Below, piece by piece: positions 45,607 to 57,300 of a DNA stretch of 64,000 bases. The notes below the pieces were generated by a model that was not told where the DNA came from, did not search any database, and saw only the letters and a program-made list of their open reading frames with translations. The DNA is from Eledone cirrhosa. Its lineage: Eukaryota > Mollusca > Cephalopoda > Octopoda > Eledonidae. The stretch is from positions 74,287,973-74,351,972 of the forward strand of contig OZ024743.1 in the NCBI GenBank assembly GCA_964016885.1, given 5' to 3'. The translations under genes and the position numbers were made by a program. Numbering within the stretch: position 1 is the stretch's first letter; the number at the start of each line of letters is the position of its first letter.

Positions 45607-45881
45607 CAACCATCGTAGCCCTTTTGTTCAACACTGACAAAGTAACAATGTACTAGTTTCAAGCTTATTAGCTATCGTCAGCAAAGTATAACTTCCTGCC
45701 AGATGATTGAATGTCTGAAAGTATATACTTTCCTTATGCATATTAACGGAAAGTATATACTTTCAGACGTTCAATCATTTGGCAGGAAGGTATACGGTGC
45801 TGACGATAGCTAATAAGCTTGCAACTAGTACATCGTTCCTTTGTCAGTGTTGAACAAAAGGGCAACGATGGTTGCCAAACA
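45607..45881. repeat. Large palindrome, arms about 127-133 bp
   Basis: The arms 45607-45733 and 45748-45881 surround a 14-bp loop. Matching blocks run from GCAACCATCGT/ACGATGGTTGC through TTTTGTTCAACACTGAC, TAAGCTTATTAGC and CTTCCTGCC to GGAAAGTATATACTTTC. About ten differences and small gaps separate the arms. Each arm holds one hammerhead-like motif on its own strand. It is the longest palindrome in the window. Confidence 0.95.
45630..45690 (-). ncRNA. Candidate hammerhead motif in palindrome arm
   Basis: On the minus strand CUGACGA (45681-45675) is followed by AGCU-AAUA-AGCU (stem II), GAAA (45660-45657), then CUAGUA giving a two-pair stem III and a GUA site. The core is complete. Stem I (CUUUG with CAUUG) is weak. 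The sister arm on the plus strand (45794-45835) has a better stem I, ACGGUG with CAUCGU, but reads GCAA in place of GAAA. The ancestor may have had both. Confidence 0.5.
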
Positions 45882-46160
45882 CTGTACGGCTTAATTCGGG
45901 ATGATTGTTTACAAACACACCGAGCATTATAATACATGTTCGGTGAATCCATACGTACATATATATATGTGTGCATGTATGTATATATATATACATTCTA
46001 CTGTACGTCTGTATATATATATGTATGTACGTATACATACTTATATTTAAGTAACAGCCGTACTAAGAGTGAGAAATGAAATTTCGTTTCATTTTTTCCA
46101 TTTTAATTATATTTTAGGTGAATTTCGACATACTTAATAATTGATGTATGCTCTTTAATA

Positions 46161-46775
46161 ATGTTCTACTTATTTCAGACAGAAAACATTCATGAAGCAT
46201 ATGTGCCCTTAATTATGAACATGACAAAAAAGGACCTTCGCCTACTTTTCTTGCATGAGTTCAAGCTTGGGCACAATGCTTCCCAAACAGCTGCCAATAT
46301 CAACAGAGCATGGAGAGAAGGGTCCACATGGAATCGTACAGTACGAAGGTGGTTTCAGAAATTCCGTAGTGGTGATGAGAGCCTTGAAGATAAAGAAGGC
46401 AGATGACGGTCATGCAATCTTGACAATGAACAATTAAAAGCAATTGTTGAACAAAACCTACATCAAAGTGTCAGAGAAATGTCTCACGGTTTGGTGTCGG
46501 TATTGCAACGGTCTCACGCCATCTGCAGAAGATTGGTAAGCTGGATAAATGGGTACCGCATGAGCTCAATGAAAATCAAAAAGTTCGGCGTTTTGAAGTG
46601 TGCTCAATGCTCTTTCTGCGAAGCACCAATGATCCTTTTCTTGACCGAATAGTCAATAGGCAGAGATGCATAGATCTTCACGGCTCATACTTTGACTAAT
46701 CAAAGCATTTCTGTTGTTAATTTTTCCAGAATAAAATTGTTTCTGAAATAGGCCATTATTTTCGGAACAACCTAA
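46161..46775 (+). pseudogene. Mariner-like transposase, N-terminal part and 3' end
   Basis: The frame to 46406 has LRLLFLHEFKLGHNASQTAANINRAW, then TVRRWFQKFRSGDESLEDKEGR, the paired helix-turn-helix region of mariner transposases. Out-of-frame sequence continues with a second DNA-binding region to NTNDPFLDRI (46630-46650). The D,D,D catalytic region is then missing and the sequence jumps to a 3' UTR. It ends in GGCCATTATTTTCGGAACAA (46752-46771), probably the right terminal inverted repeat. No left repeat is visible. TTTATTTCAG-like sequence at 46169-46178 could serve as a splice acceptor, but nothing shows use. Confidence 0.75.
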
Positions 46776-46823
46776 TACTTTCATTGAGATATCTAAGTAT
46801 TAGAGAGAGTTAACTTTGTAAAT

Positions 46824-47046
<223 letters not shown>

Positions 47047-47055
47047 TATTTAATA

Positions 47056-47220
47056 GGTTCAGGCGGCAAATTAGATCGTCGGAATGAAAGCTTTTTTGCG
47101 GTACTGGTCCTGGGTGTCTTAGTTCTGAGTTCAAATACTGCCGAGGTCAACTTAACTTAACCTTTCATCCTTTCGAAGTTGATCAATACAATTCCATCTA
47201 GTACTCTGGTCGATTCTTTC
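47056..47220 (+). mobile_element. tRNA-derived SINE, first family, plus strand, diverged
   Basis: It has GGCGGCAAATTAGATCGTCGG, a B-box-like GAGTTCAAATACTGCC, CCTTTCATCCTTTCGAAGTTGATC and ACTCTGGTCGATT. These blocks follow the order of the SINE at 15756-15957, with more changes. The 3' module is missing. Confidence 0.65.
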
Positions 47221-48050
47221 TTTCACTGGAAGAATTCAACTGGAGAGGGACGAGCTCTGCCACTTTAAATCACAGCCTCGCTACGACTCTCTCGGGATTT
47301 AAAGGTTCATAGATGAATGAACGTATAATGACAATAACTCAGAGGTTGTCTTTACATGTTTAACATCTAGTCGTCTCATCAGTAGATAAATATTCTTATA
47401 CTTACAACGAAGAGAACCGAATGCAAATGACTATTTATGTCCAACATAAACTAGTTATTAACTGAAATTGCCCTTCTAAATTGCACACTGCTTATTTATT
47501 TAGCAAGGTAATAAGTTAACTAAAGAATATGTATGCATATCACTGCATGTTAGAAAAATCGACTTAACTTTCACATTTTAGTCTATAAATCTTAGATTAT
47601 CTTAGATTAATACAAGAAAACATCAAAACAGATGAAACTCATATATCTCCTTCAACAAAGTTCTCTTTTAAAATAGCTAGTTGTTAATCACAGAATAAAG
47701 AAATATATAATAAAAACAAGATTACCTATATATCATTACATTTTGATGGGTAAGACTGGATTAGTCAACTTGCCTAGGTAAATTCTTAAGTTTATCTTTA
47801 CATTACATTTGTTTCTAGAGAGGCAGCTAGTATGAGGGGTTCTTTCTACCGTTTAAAAAGGTTCATTTTGCACTATACACTGCCTTGGTAAAATTCTATC
47901 ACATCATTGAGATAACCTGTAGATTGTTTGTGGAATTTAGGGGATAAAAACTGCACAGAAACGCGTTGCATATGTGAGTGGTGAGTGTGTCTGCCTGTGC
48001 GTGAATATGTGTTGTATATGTATGTGTTTACATAATATATAAATGTACAA
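47221..48050. other. No recognisable gene
   Basis: Ordinary AT-rich DNA. A CUGAUGA occurs at about 47377 on the minus strand, but no GAAA or stems follow. Confidence 0.5.
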
Positions 48051-48225
48051 GTATATATATATATATATATATATTGTTATATTTGGGGAGGGTCATATTT
48101 GCGTAATATTGCCAGAATTAATAACAGAACACACTCACTGTTTGGTTGGTTTTCGCTTCTCGCTGTCTTATATATATATATATATCTGCGATCTAACTTA
48201 CTGCGATCTAACTAATTCATCGCCG

Positions 48226-48260
<35 letters not shown>
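48051..48260. repeat. Three (AT)n arrays in 210 bp
   Basis: AT runs at 48051-48074, 48168-48186 and 48228-48260 separate short unique stretches, including a repeated TGCGATCTAACT. Confidence 0.85.
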
Positions 48261-48262
<2 letters not shown>

Positions 48263-48848
48263 AACATAAATTATCGAGATTCGCATTTCGGCTCACGAAA
48301 TAACGAAAAACAACATCCGCGATGTGCGGCAAGTGCTCAATGATTCAGATGAACCAGAGCTATAACAAACGTTAAAGGCCAAACACACTTAGACGATGGT
48401 TAAACAATCATTCGCATAGCCAAAAAAAACGATCAAGTAATTCGGGTATTGAAAATTTACCCGGATCCCTGGAAGGTTGGTAAAATCCAGTATATGGGTT
48501 TCTGCGGCTCCTAAATCAAGTACCGTCCGCTTACATAAATAATGTCAGGCTTCTGGTAAGATGATTGAACAAGGAAGCCACTTTCTCAACAGGTTTTAGT
48601 TCAATGTTAATACAAGGACTGACTATTGCTGACCCCACGTGGGGATCGGCAAGGGAGGCAACCCCTATATCAGGCGAATGAATTCAGTTGTGTATATTTT
48701 TGCAAGAATGCAAAAACATCACAAATCGAATAGAGTTCTCAACAGAAGGGTTACAATTAACATAAGCTATTCATCAGTCAATAGAATCAACTAAAAGAAT
48801 CAAGAAAATTAACTGGTCAATAGCTAGAGTCTGGAGAATAATACAAAC

Positions 48849-48851
<3 letters not shown>
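48261..48851. other. No recognisable gene
   Basis: Mixed composition with a small palindrome-like CCCCACGTGGGG at 48636-48647. I find no supported coding frame. Confidence 0.5.
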
Positions 48852-48902
<51 letters not shown>

Positions 48903-48950
48903 GAGAATGTCTGTCTGTCTGTCTGTCTGTATGTCTGTCTGTCTGTCCGA
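48852..48950. repeat. (AT)n then (GTCT)n microsatellite
   Basis: About 22 AT units, then about ten GTCT units with one GTAT interruption. Confidence 0.95.
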
Positions 48951-49205
48951 TCACTAAAACTCAAGAACCACCCAACCGATTGTTTTCAAACTTTACACAT
49001 GTAATACTTATGGTCCTGTGGGTGTTTTGAGAAAAGAAAATTTCAAATTTTCAATGCCCTATCGCATTAGGCGATTTAACGATCCCTCTATAACTCTTAG
49101 TCTTTCTTTTTAGATAGATACATAAATATAACGTTGCGCCCTTATAATATCTGTCTGTATGTCTGGCTGTCTGCATTACGACATTATGACGTAGCTGTGT
49201 GTGTG

Positions 49206-49290
<85 letters not shown>

Positions 49291-49595
49291 TGTGTGTGTG
49301 TGTGTGTATAGTGTGTGTATATATATTATATATATATAGTGTGTAACGTTTTTCGAAATATTTACTTCTGCGTTCACAGATTGATTTTTTTTAGTTTCAC
49401 AAGATCCCGTTAAGGGTGATAGCAACGATTCGTTGTTTAAACTTTAATCTGTTATTTTAATATATATATATATAATAACAAGATATGAACAAACGTATTT
49501 ATTTCACGAGGCACGATAGGGATAAATATATATCAAATATATAAGAACCCTAGAGCAAATCCCGAGCAACGCCGGGCCATTCTGCTACACAATAA
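48951..49595. mobile_element. Possible non-autonomous Helitron-like remnant
   Basis: The stretch starts after (GTCT)n with CAAGAACCACCCAACCGATT. GTCT-type sequence recurs at 49151-49170. It ends near 49560-49592 with CCCGAGCAACGCCGGGCC, then TTCTGCTAC. A GC-rich hairpin about ten bases before CTRR is the usual Helitron 3' end; here CTRR reads CTAC. No helicase or other protein is present. I consider this tentative. Confidence 0.3.
49196..49320. repeat. (GT)n microsatellite
   Basis: About 55 GT units with a few interruptions, ending in TATATA. Confidence 0.97.
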
Positions 49596-49732
49596 CAATA
49601 ACAAAATATAAACAAAGTATTTATTTCGCAATAAAAAATGGTAATCTGGGATGCATTTTTTTTATAAGCACAAAATGTAGACACCATCCCGAGGCCGAGG
49701 TATTCCGTACTTCTCTGTACTGTTATATATAT

Positions 49733-49775
<43 letters not shown>

Positions 49776-49802
49776 AACAAAAGATGGTTAAAAGAGTTCC
49801 AT

Positions 49803-49875
49803 GTATTTTATTATGCGCATTTCAAAAACAAATATCATCATGCAATAACATTTGTGTTTTCATCAGATAAAATAG
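49803..49875 (-). ncRNA. Hammerhead ribozyme motif
   Basis: On the minus strand stem I UAUUUUAU (49874-49867) pairs perfectly with AUAAAAUA (49811-49804). CUGAUGA (49866-49860) leads into stem II AAACACAAAU/AUUUGUUUUU with nine of ten pairs. GAAA (49823-49820) is followed by UGCGCAU as stem III and a cut site after the A at 49812. It is the best folded member of this group. Confidence 0.75.
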
Positions 49876-50210
49876 GAACACTTGTGAATCGTGCAGTTTT
49901 AAATCAACATATGAAAAGTAGTTTTAGATTGATGTGTGATATTGGGAAAAAAAATGTTGAGGGGGGGGGGTGGAAAGGATGAAAAAGAGGAGGAGATGAG
50001 AGTAAAAAGTGGAGGGGAGGAGTATAATGAGGAAGGATGAGATAGGAGGAGAGATGGGTGATATATAGAGAGAGATAGCTTTTATAACTGAGAAAAAATA
50101 TATTGTTTTACATAGAGAGGTTGAAAAACCGTTGGAAGATAATATATAAATTAAAAGAATTTGAAAATTAACGAAGAGAAAAATAATGTTAAGTTAAGTT
50201 GTGTATATTG

Positions 50211-50354
50211 AAGGGTTTAATAATATGTGCGATGAAAAGAAATTGTTAATATGTATTAAGAATAATATTTAAGGGTTTAATAATATGTGCGATGAAAAGA
50301 AATTGTTAATATGTATTAAGAATAATATTTAAGGGTTTAATAATATGTGCGATG
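50211..50354 (+). repeat. 60-bp tandem repeat, 2.4 identical units
   Basis: Units at 50211-50270 and 50271-50330 are identical, and a third stops after 24 bases at 50354. Each starts AAGGGTTTAATAATATGTGC. The identity suggests recent duplication. The partial unit ends exactly where the inverted terminal sequence starts. Confidence 0.97.
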
Positions 50355-50388
50355 GAACTCTTTTAACCATCTTTTGATCTTATATATT

Positions 50389-50546
50389 TGTTTCTACTTT
50401 AGGCACAAGGCCAGCAATAACCAGTTCATTACTGGTACTTTATTTTATCGACCCCGTAAGGATGAAAGGCAAAGTCAACCTCGGCGGGATTTGAACTCAG
50501 ATCGTAAAGGGACGTAACTATGCTGGAAAGCATGGCGTCCGACCCG
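50389..50546 (-). mobile_element. tRNA-derived SINE with 16-bp target duplication
   Basis: The minus strand has GAGTTCAAATCCCGCC (B box), CTTTCATCCTTACGGGGTCG and the 3' module GGCCTTGTGCCTA. The sequence TTTGATCTTATATATT flanks it on both sides (50373-50388 and 50547-50562). It therefore inserted into the fold-back element after that element was in place. Confidence 0.9.
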
Positions 50547-50650
50547 TTTGATCTTATATATTATGTATACTCCAGTCCTACAAACTGTAGAGTGCTTCTT
50601 ATCCGATATCTGCATTGCTTTATTGTACTACAATAAAACTCACCTCCTAC

Positions 50651-50652
<2 letters not shown>

Positions 50653-50695
<43 letters not shown>
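50653..50695. repeat. (AT)n microsatellite
   Basis: About 21 AT units at the right end of the PLE-type unit. Confidence 0.95.
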
Positions 50696-50698
<3 letters not shown>

Positions 50699-50716
50699 TG
50701 TACAGATATTTCTGGA

Positions 50717-50781
50717 CTACCCTAAGTATTTAGTACTCTGGTGCGTTATGGTCCATCTGGTTCCTTACCACACCTCCTTCG

Positions 50782-50848
<67 letters not shown>
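50717..50848 (+). repeat. Second copy of the 38.2 kb module, then (AT)n
   Basis: It matches 38237-38310 with only a few differences and passes into about 33 AT units (50783-50848). The palindrome that precedes the 38.2 kb copy is absent here. Confidence 0.85.
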
Positions 50849-50851
<3 letters not shown>

Positions 50852-51086
50852 TTGTATGTAAATGCATGTGTTATTTTGAAGGTTTGCATATACTAGTATG
50901 TATAAATCATTGCAAAGCGAAGTCCTTTGTTGAACTGAATTTGAACGTGAGGCAAGGTAATGTAAGCCATTCTGTGAAGCTATATACAATAGTGGATACT
51001 TCTAGTAATTTGTAGTGTATACGTACTAAAGAAAAACTGTAAAGAAACCAGAAGTATGAAAATACAGAATACAGTCTATGAAATAA

Positions 51087-51206
51087 CTGTTTCTACATTT
51101 GGCACTAGGTTACTAATTTGAAGGAAAGGGAAAAGTCGATTAAATCGACCCTAGTACTTACTGGTGTTTTACCTTATCGACCCTGTAAGGATGAAAGACA
51201 AAGCTA
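51087..51206 (-). mobile_element. 3' half of a tRNA-derived SINE
   Basis: The minus strand has CTTTCATCCTTACAGGGTCG, an AGTACTAGGGTCGATTTAATC-type stretch, then TAGTGCCAAATGTAGAAAC. The tRNA head is missing; the match stops near 51206. It belongs to the family of 50389-50546. Confidence 0.75.
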
Positions 51207-51459
51207 ATAACAAACAAGGAAAACTTTGTACATTTTTTCTTATGCACGATTTGGTATTGTTGTTTAGTCTTTTAGATTTTGTTGTTAGCAGAATTTGTAC
51301 TGCATAGTTAAAGATCAATATATTTTGAGAGTGAACAATAATATTATTTCCGATACTTGATTTATTCAGAAGATATCCGATATAGTTCTACGTGAGCAAC
51401 TACATCAAAATAATATCTAGATATAATCTTATAAAAACTATGGTTAAATTTTCAGAAGG

Positions 51460-51950
51460 GAGGTAGGTGTAAAAGCCAAATTAGCTGTCTTCAATTCGGT
51501 ATTCATGCCAACCCTTACCTATGGTCATGAATATTGGCTAATGACCGAATGAATACGATCACGAATACAATTAACCGAAATGGGGTCAATCTGAAGTTTT
51601 TGGGAGTAACGTTATTCGATAGAGTGCGTAGCTCAGAGATCAGAGAGTCACTCCAGGTAGAGTCGCTACTTCTCCAAACTGAGATATCGCAGCTCAGATA
51701 CTGGGGGCATGTGGTTAGAATGTCTCAGAAGAGAATCGCTGGACAGATTCTACGGTCACAACCAACTGGCAGGAGACCCAGGGGTAGACCCCGAACAAGA
51801 TGGTTGGATAACATCTATGAGCTCGACTGGTCTCGCTCAGGATCCAGCTGGATCAGTTGGAAACGTTTGTTCTGACATTATCCTCTTGGAAGAGTGCTTG
51901 ACGTCTCTGCCCCCACGATCCTCTCAGAAATAAGTGGACGAAGAAGAAAA
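51460..51950 (+). pseudogene. C-terminal region of a LINE reverse transcriptase
   Basis: It begins with KLAVFNSVFMPTLTYGHEYWLMTE, matching the thumb of LINE RTs, then a TGA and frame changes. The frame 51534-51875 has NLKFLGVTLFDRVRSSEIRESLQVESLLLQTEISQLRYWGHVVRM and GRRPRGRPRTRWLDNIYELDW. The same tail is at 22654-22990. No catalytic region is left, and no 3' UTR could be recognised. Confidence 0.75.
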
Positions 51951-52214
51951 GAAGACATCTATAGAATTTTCGGAGATAAGTATGTAAAGAAAATTATGAG
52001 AAACATTTTCAGGGTTAATCAAATGACTGATCCTTCTGCTTTATTGGGTAGGGATCTCAATTTCCTGTGCAATACTGACAAAGGAGACATAACAACATCC
52101 CATTCTATGGTAAGGAGTTCCACTCGACTATAACACTGACTGATAAAAAACTTGCTCTTGCAACTGCCCTGATAAAAGGTGTCTTCTAAGTTTATATAGA
52201 TGGCCACTAAGTTG

Positions 52215-52740
52215 TCAGTTGTTTCTCTGCTCTGGAGAAGAGTTCATCACAATCTGTTTTATAGAGAACATGAAGAAACTGTACTCTTCGACCAAGTCCA
52301 TAATCATTCGTCGAGTAGCCATGGATGGGAGCTCAATGGTGTCAGATGAAAGTTTTAGGCATCTTCTTTGTATTACTTCGACAGATGCAATATCTTTGAA
52401 GTAGTATGATCTCCATCTTGGAGCCCCATATACTAAAACTGAGTGACCCATTGTTGCATATAACAGTTTCACCTTTTTCTAAGTTAGTAAAACGTTTTCC
52501 CATGCCAACATTGATAATATTATTCTTGGGGGAAAGGTCGTTCGAGACGAGGATACTAAGTTCTTTTTGTTGTTTCACTTGTACGAGATAGACACTGTTC
52601 AAGATGTATCTGCATCTATAATAGGGTTGAATCTTCAAGTGAACATGCTTCAGTTTGAAAAATATCTCCATATGTAGAACAAAACCGAAGGCCTTGGCAA
52701 ATTCCATATATATCACAATAAATTCGTCAAAAGTGCCTGC
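52215..52740 (-). pseudogene. LINE RT fragment, CR1/Jockey-like
   Basis: On the minus strand YMEFAKAFGFVLHMEIFFKLKHV matches motif A of this group, with D replaced by G in the DxVxH stretch. It jumps to KQQKELSILVSNDLSPKNNI, so motifs B and C are deleted. A second frame reads LLYATMGHSVLVYGAPRWRSYYFKDIASVEVIQRRCLKL, the usual thumb region, and ends near 52215. The order fits a CR1- or Jockey-type LINE with an internal deletion. The group is recalled, not searched. Confidence 0.65.
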
Positions 52741-54235
52741 TATGTCAGGTTCTCACACCTAAGTAGATTACTGCTATGACATTAAATCATTAGTCAAGAC
52801 TATACAGAGGTCGGCGCAAGTTTGCTATACTTCTTATTTTAGTAAAAAGAAAATATGAAAGTAGAAGACAGTGTTTTATTATTTTTATCTAAGTCACAGT
52901 TTAGAGTTTAAGGAGAACGAGAGTACAGATCAGTCATAGCCACAGACTCATGACCATTACGTCACAGTCAGTTAAGGGAACGAGAATATGTGGCCAGTTA
53001 CAGCAATACACCCATAATCATTACGGTTAGTTGGTCTCTCCCCATCGATCATTCCTCCTCATTTCGGCATTTCGATTTATTTTGTTTGATACATACTAAC
53101 AAAATATGTCCTCCTTCCCCCTCCATATTGATTATTTCCCAGAACTGATTCAATTGAATTGATAAATTGAAAAGAAATATGTGTATGAATTTACGTTTAT
53201 AAACATTTAGATGTATGATAAATTACTGACGTTCGGCGTTCTATGTAAGACTTGGCTGTTTGTGAAATGTGTTTATCAAAGAAGCATGTCTGTTCAATTG
53301 TTTTAAAGCACAAATCAACAATTGTAAATCACTTCTGTACAGCTAAAATTCATTGCCTTCTATGTTGTGTGTTTCTGCACATATAATACTTTTGAATTGT
53401 TTACATTTAACTACTTATTTCGACGTCCTATTTTAATTTGTTCGGTAGCACGAACATGGTTTATTAGACTCGAAATATGTGTACTTATATTTCTCATTCG
53501 TCAGTACTGTAGTGGCTTTCATTACACGTCTTTGCTTGCGATGAAACAGTAAATATTATAAATTGTTATATTATGTACATACGACAAATCAATGCTGTAT
53601 TGAACCAAAGAGACAAAATCACTTTCATAAACACGTCCAGTCTTAATGTGTAATTGTCTTTTGGCTGTTTTCTTGAAATTTATTTATTTTTCGTTCGCTG
53701 TGTATTTGTATACTTTGTTATCGGTATTTAATCTTCCTGCAAACAGATTTTAATGAAATATTGTTATCCCCATTAATTCTAACCCTGCCAGATTATCTCA
53801 CATGTGACTTAGATAAATTATACATTCTCTCTCTAATAATCCCCTATAGGCATGTACTACGTAAGGGACGACTGTATGTGTGTGTATTGTCATGTTTCTG
53901 TGAATCTATTAACTTCTTGTTAATGTATTATTATCACTTATTGTTAAAGGAAGTATACACGAGAGGCTGTTTTACTTTATGTTTACTGATTTGATGGAAG
54001 GTCAACTTTCTTTTCCACACTTTCTAGCTATGGGCCAGTAATATACTTCATGTTTTGACATGATCAAGATCCCTTCATATTAATGAAAATATGTAATTAA
54101 TTCTCTGGTAAAATGTAATATTCTATCACGTAAGGTATCTAGTTAAACTTAAAACAACGTGCATTTTAAAAGTGGCATTTCCTTATCACTGAAGTGTAAT
54201 TAAGTATGGAAACACAATTATGATTACGATAATAG

Positions 54236-54237
<2 letters not shown>
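52741..54237. other. No recognisable gene or repeat
   Basis: About 1.5 kb of AT-rich DNA without microsatellites or long frames. It is the longest plain stretch in the window. Confidence 0.55.

Positions 54238-54301
<64 letters not shown>
54238..54301. repeat. (AAT)n microsatellite at the 5' end of LINE C4
   Basis: About 20 units. The left flank is unique DNA ending AATAGTG; the right flank is the full 5' end of C4. Confidence 0.98.
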
Positions 54302-54302
<1 letters not shown>

Positions 54303-57300
54303 GGGAAGAAGACGCACGAGGTGACGGAGGTCATGAAATCGCTCCCGTAAGTTTTGAATTTTTAACATATTTAAACCATTTGTGAAATAACAACTCTTAG
54401 TACAAATGCTACGTAAAGCACCCGGCTTGAGCCCCAAAAATTTCGGACCCAAAATATATTGTTATAAGGCTCAAATATTCAAATATTCAACTTTGTATTG
54501 TACACTGTATATCCCCCCCAAAAATGGCTATAAATGGAAGAAGAACCCCTCCCCTCCTCTCCTCTGGCTACACTATATAGGACAGCTAAACTCACCAACA
54601 CCAGAAACTAGATACACCACCCACCCCATCATCTGTGTACACTAAACACAACAGCCAGATAACGACACATTTTCACCTTCACCGCCACCGCTCACTACGG
54701 CCATCATTACCACCACTATCCCATCACCGCCGCCACCACCCCTTGACTCCGCTACAGCACCATCACTACAGTAATACGGTCACATCACCGCCACCACTGC
54801 CTCGGTATCGACATCACCACCACCACTGTCTCAGTATCGCTAACGCCGCCAGTCTCCCACTTCCCTGCTGGCTGCTACTTCCACATTATAGAATTCCTAC
54901 TACTAACAAAGAGGAAGGCATCAAAATATATAGATAGACCCAAAAGAAAAAAGAAAAAACAAACAACAAAACAAAAGCAGCACAGCAACAACAGCAAAAA
55001 ACGAGAAAAACAAACAGAGAAAAACAAAAACAAAAAAAAGAAACCCCAAAAACGTAAAGAAAATAAGAATGAAGAGAGAAGCAGGCGGACGGACAGAGAA
55101 GAGGGGGGAAAAAGTAAAACTTAAAAAACTAAAACTAAGTCAGACATTCGAACACTACATTACAATGAAACTTATGCTTATTCATTTTTGGGGCCCTTTC
55201 TGCCTGTGTGTTTGTTTGTTTATGTGTGTTCGTATACAGCGTGGTGATAATGCCACACAAGGGCCAAGTGGGATGGCGGATCCACAGATGGCTATGTAAA
55301 CATACATTCGCCAATCCTCGATAAGAGTGTTTAAATATCGAACATAAACAGTTCGAATAACGGTGAAATGGAGACTAGAACGTCATGTGACAGACTCTCA
55401 CCCAACAGGTGCCCCCTGGCTCAGCAGCAGGAACCTGACTGTCAACCAAATACTGCTGATGTTGGAGGAAGGAGAAGAAGGAAAGGGGCCAGAACCAACT
55501 GGACGAAAGAATTGAATAGAACTGTTATGCAATGCTACCTGAAAAGTAACCCCAAGGAGAGGGGCTACAGGAGACGGATGCATAACATCTGGAACGAGAT
55601 TGGTTTATTTAAATTAGATGAACAAAAATTGGCCGGGCAGGCTCGGGTAATAAGAACTAATGGGTGGATAAGCGAGCTGGAACTGGAGGAACTGAGCAGA
55701 GAGAATGGCTTGGAGATGGCGGGTGTAGTATGCCAGACAAGCGAGCCGGTGGGAAATGAAGGTGAGGAGGTCCTGAGAACGGAGGAACCACCCGAAGCAG
55801 ACAATGATCTGCGTACTGAGATAAATAATACCTGGAACAGAGATACGGCCACTGCGGAGATGAATGCTGACGGGCTAGGACAAGATTCGGTTGACATCCT
55901 AAATTTAGTGGTAGATGAATTGAACAATGATAGTGGGAGACCTATGAACCTAAGATTTGTAGACAGGAAAAAGTTAAAAGAAACAACAGCTAAGGTAAAC
56001 AAAGTCATCCCATACCTTGAGGCGAGGAGCCTTCACCAGTGCAACAATATCCTCAGAGCAACAGCAAATACGGTGAGGAAACTACTTGGTATAAAAGCGA
56101 GAGGAAACAACAGACAAGAAAGAGCAGAGCCGTGGTGGAAGAAGCGACTGAGTGGGCAAATCGGGGAAATGAGAAATGACATAGGAAAGCTTGAGTCACT
56201 ACTGAATGGGACACTAAAAAACATAGGCACTAAAAATAGACTGGAAATAAAATACAAAACTAGGAGTAAAAAGCTAAATATTATCATAGAGGAATTGAAG
56301 CAACGCATTGTAGCAAAGAGTGCAAAAATCAGGCGATACGAGAACAGAGTCAGTCAGTATAAACAGAACCGCATGTTTGACAACAACCAGAAGATGCTGT
56401 TTGGACAGCTTGAGGGCAAAGAAAGAGGCAACGACTTGATCCCTGGGGCGGAGCGAACTAAAACATTCTGGAGAGGAATATGGGAGCAGGATGTTAGACA
56501 CAATGCCCAGGCAGGGTGGATTGAGACAGTACAGAGGGAGATCGGTGAGCAGGCACAGCAACAGACTGATTTGAGTATCACAGTTGAAACTCTTAAGGGG
56601 CAAGCCAAAAAACTAACCAACTGGAAATCACCAGGCCCAGATGGTGTGCAGGGGTATTGGATTAAACATCTAACATCCCTCCACCCGAAGCTGACGGCCA
56701 TGTTCAATGACTGCTTGGTGTCGGGTGAGGTGCCAGAGTGGTTGACAAAAGGTACCACAGTTCTGATAATGAAAGACCGAATCAAGGGTAATGATGCTAC
56801 CAACTATAGACCTATCACATGTCTGCCCGTAATGTGGAAACTGTTGACGAGCATTGTATCTGAGGAAATCTACCATCACCTCCACACAAACAACTTGTTA
56901 CCGGACGAACAGAAAGGATGCCGAAAGAAGTCACATGGTACAAAGGACCAGTTGCTTATTGATAAGATGGTAATGGGGAATTGCAGGAGGAGACACACTG
57001 ATCTTGCCATGGGATGGATAGACTACAGAAAGGCATTTGACATGGTGCCTCATTCCTGGATCACCAAAAGCCTGGAGATCTTCAGGGTGGCAGATAACAT
57101 CAGACAGTTGCTAGGCAGGAGTATGGGGTCCTGGGAGACAGAGTTGACATCAACTGGAGTATCCTTGGGAAGCGTGAAGATCAAGAGAGGTATCTTCCAG
57201 GGAAATAGCCTGTCCCCTCTGTTGTTTGTCCTTGCCCTGATGCCCTTGACCATTATGCTGCGAAAAGTGAGAGCAGGATACAAGTTGGGAAGGGGAGAGC

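Larger units (their letters stand above)
49775..50650. mobile_element. PLE-type fold-back element with hammerhead, tandem repeat and SINE
   Basis: AAAAGATGGTTAAAAGAGTTCC (as two blocks of 11) at 49779-49800 recurs inverted at 50354-50376. Inside lie a hammerhead, a G- and A-rich stretch (49955-50070) and a 60-bp tandem repeat. The right side continues as the inverse of 44596-44690, with a SINE inserted at 50389-50546. (AT)n arrays border both ends. No PLE protein is present, so this is a non-autonomous or decayed unit. Confidence 0.7.

Noticed and set aside
47360..47400. CUGAUGA on the minus strand as a hammerhead
   Set aside because: No GAAA follows within a reasonable distance, and stems II and III cannot be formed.
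48630..48650. CCCCACGTGGGG as a regulatory E-box element
   Set aside because: A single 12-bp palindrome with no gene nearby; no support for function.
51140..51200. Possible small gene overlapping the SINE-like stretch
   Set aside because: The sequence is the 3' half of a SINE on the minus strand; no independent coding signal.
53460..53515. CUGACGA...GAAA on the minus strand near 53498
   Set aside because: Only four bases separate the two core parts, with no stem II, and no stem I pairs.
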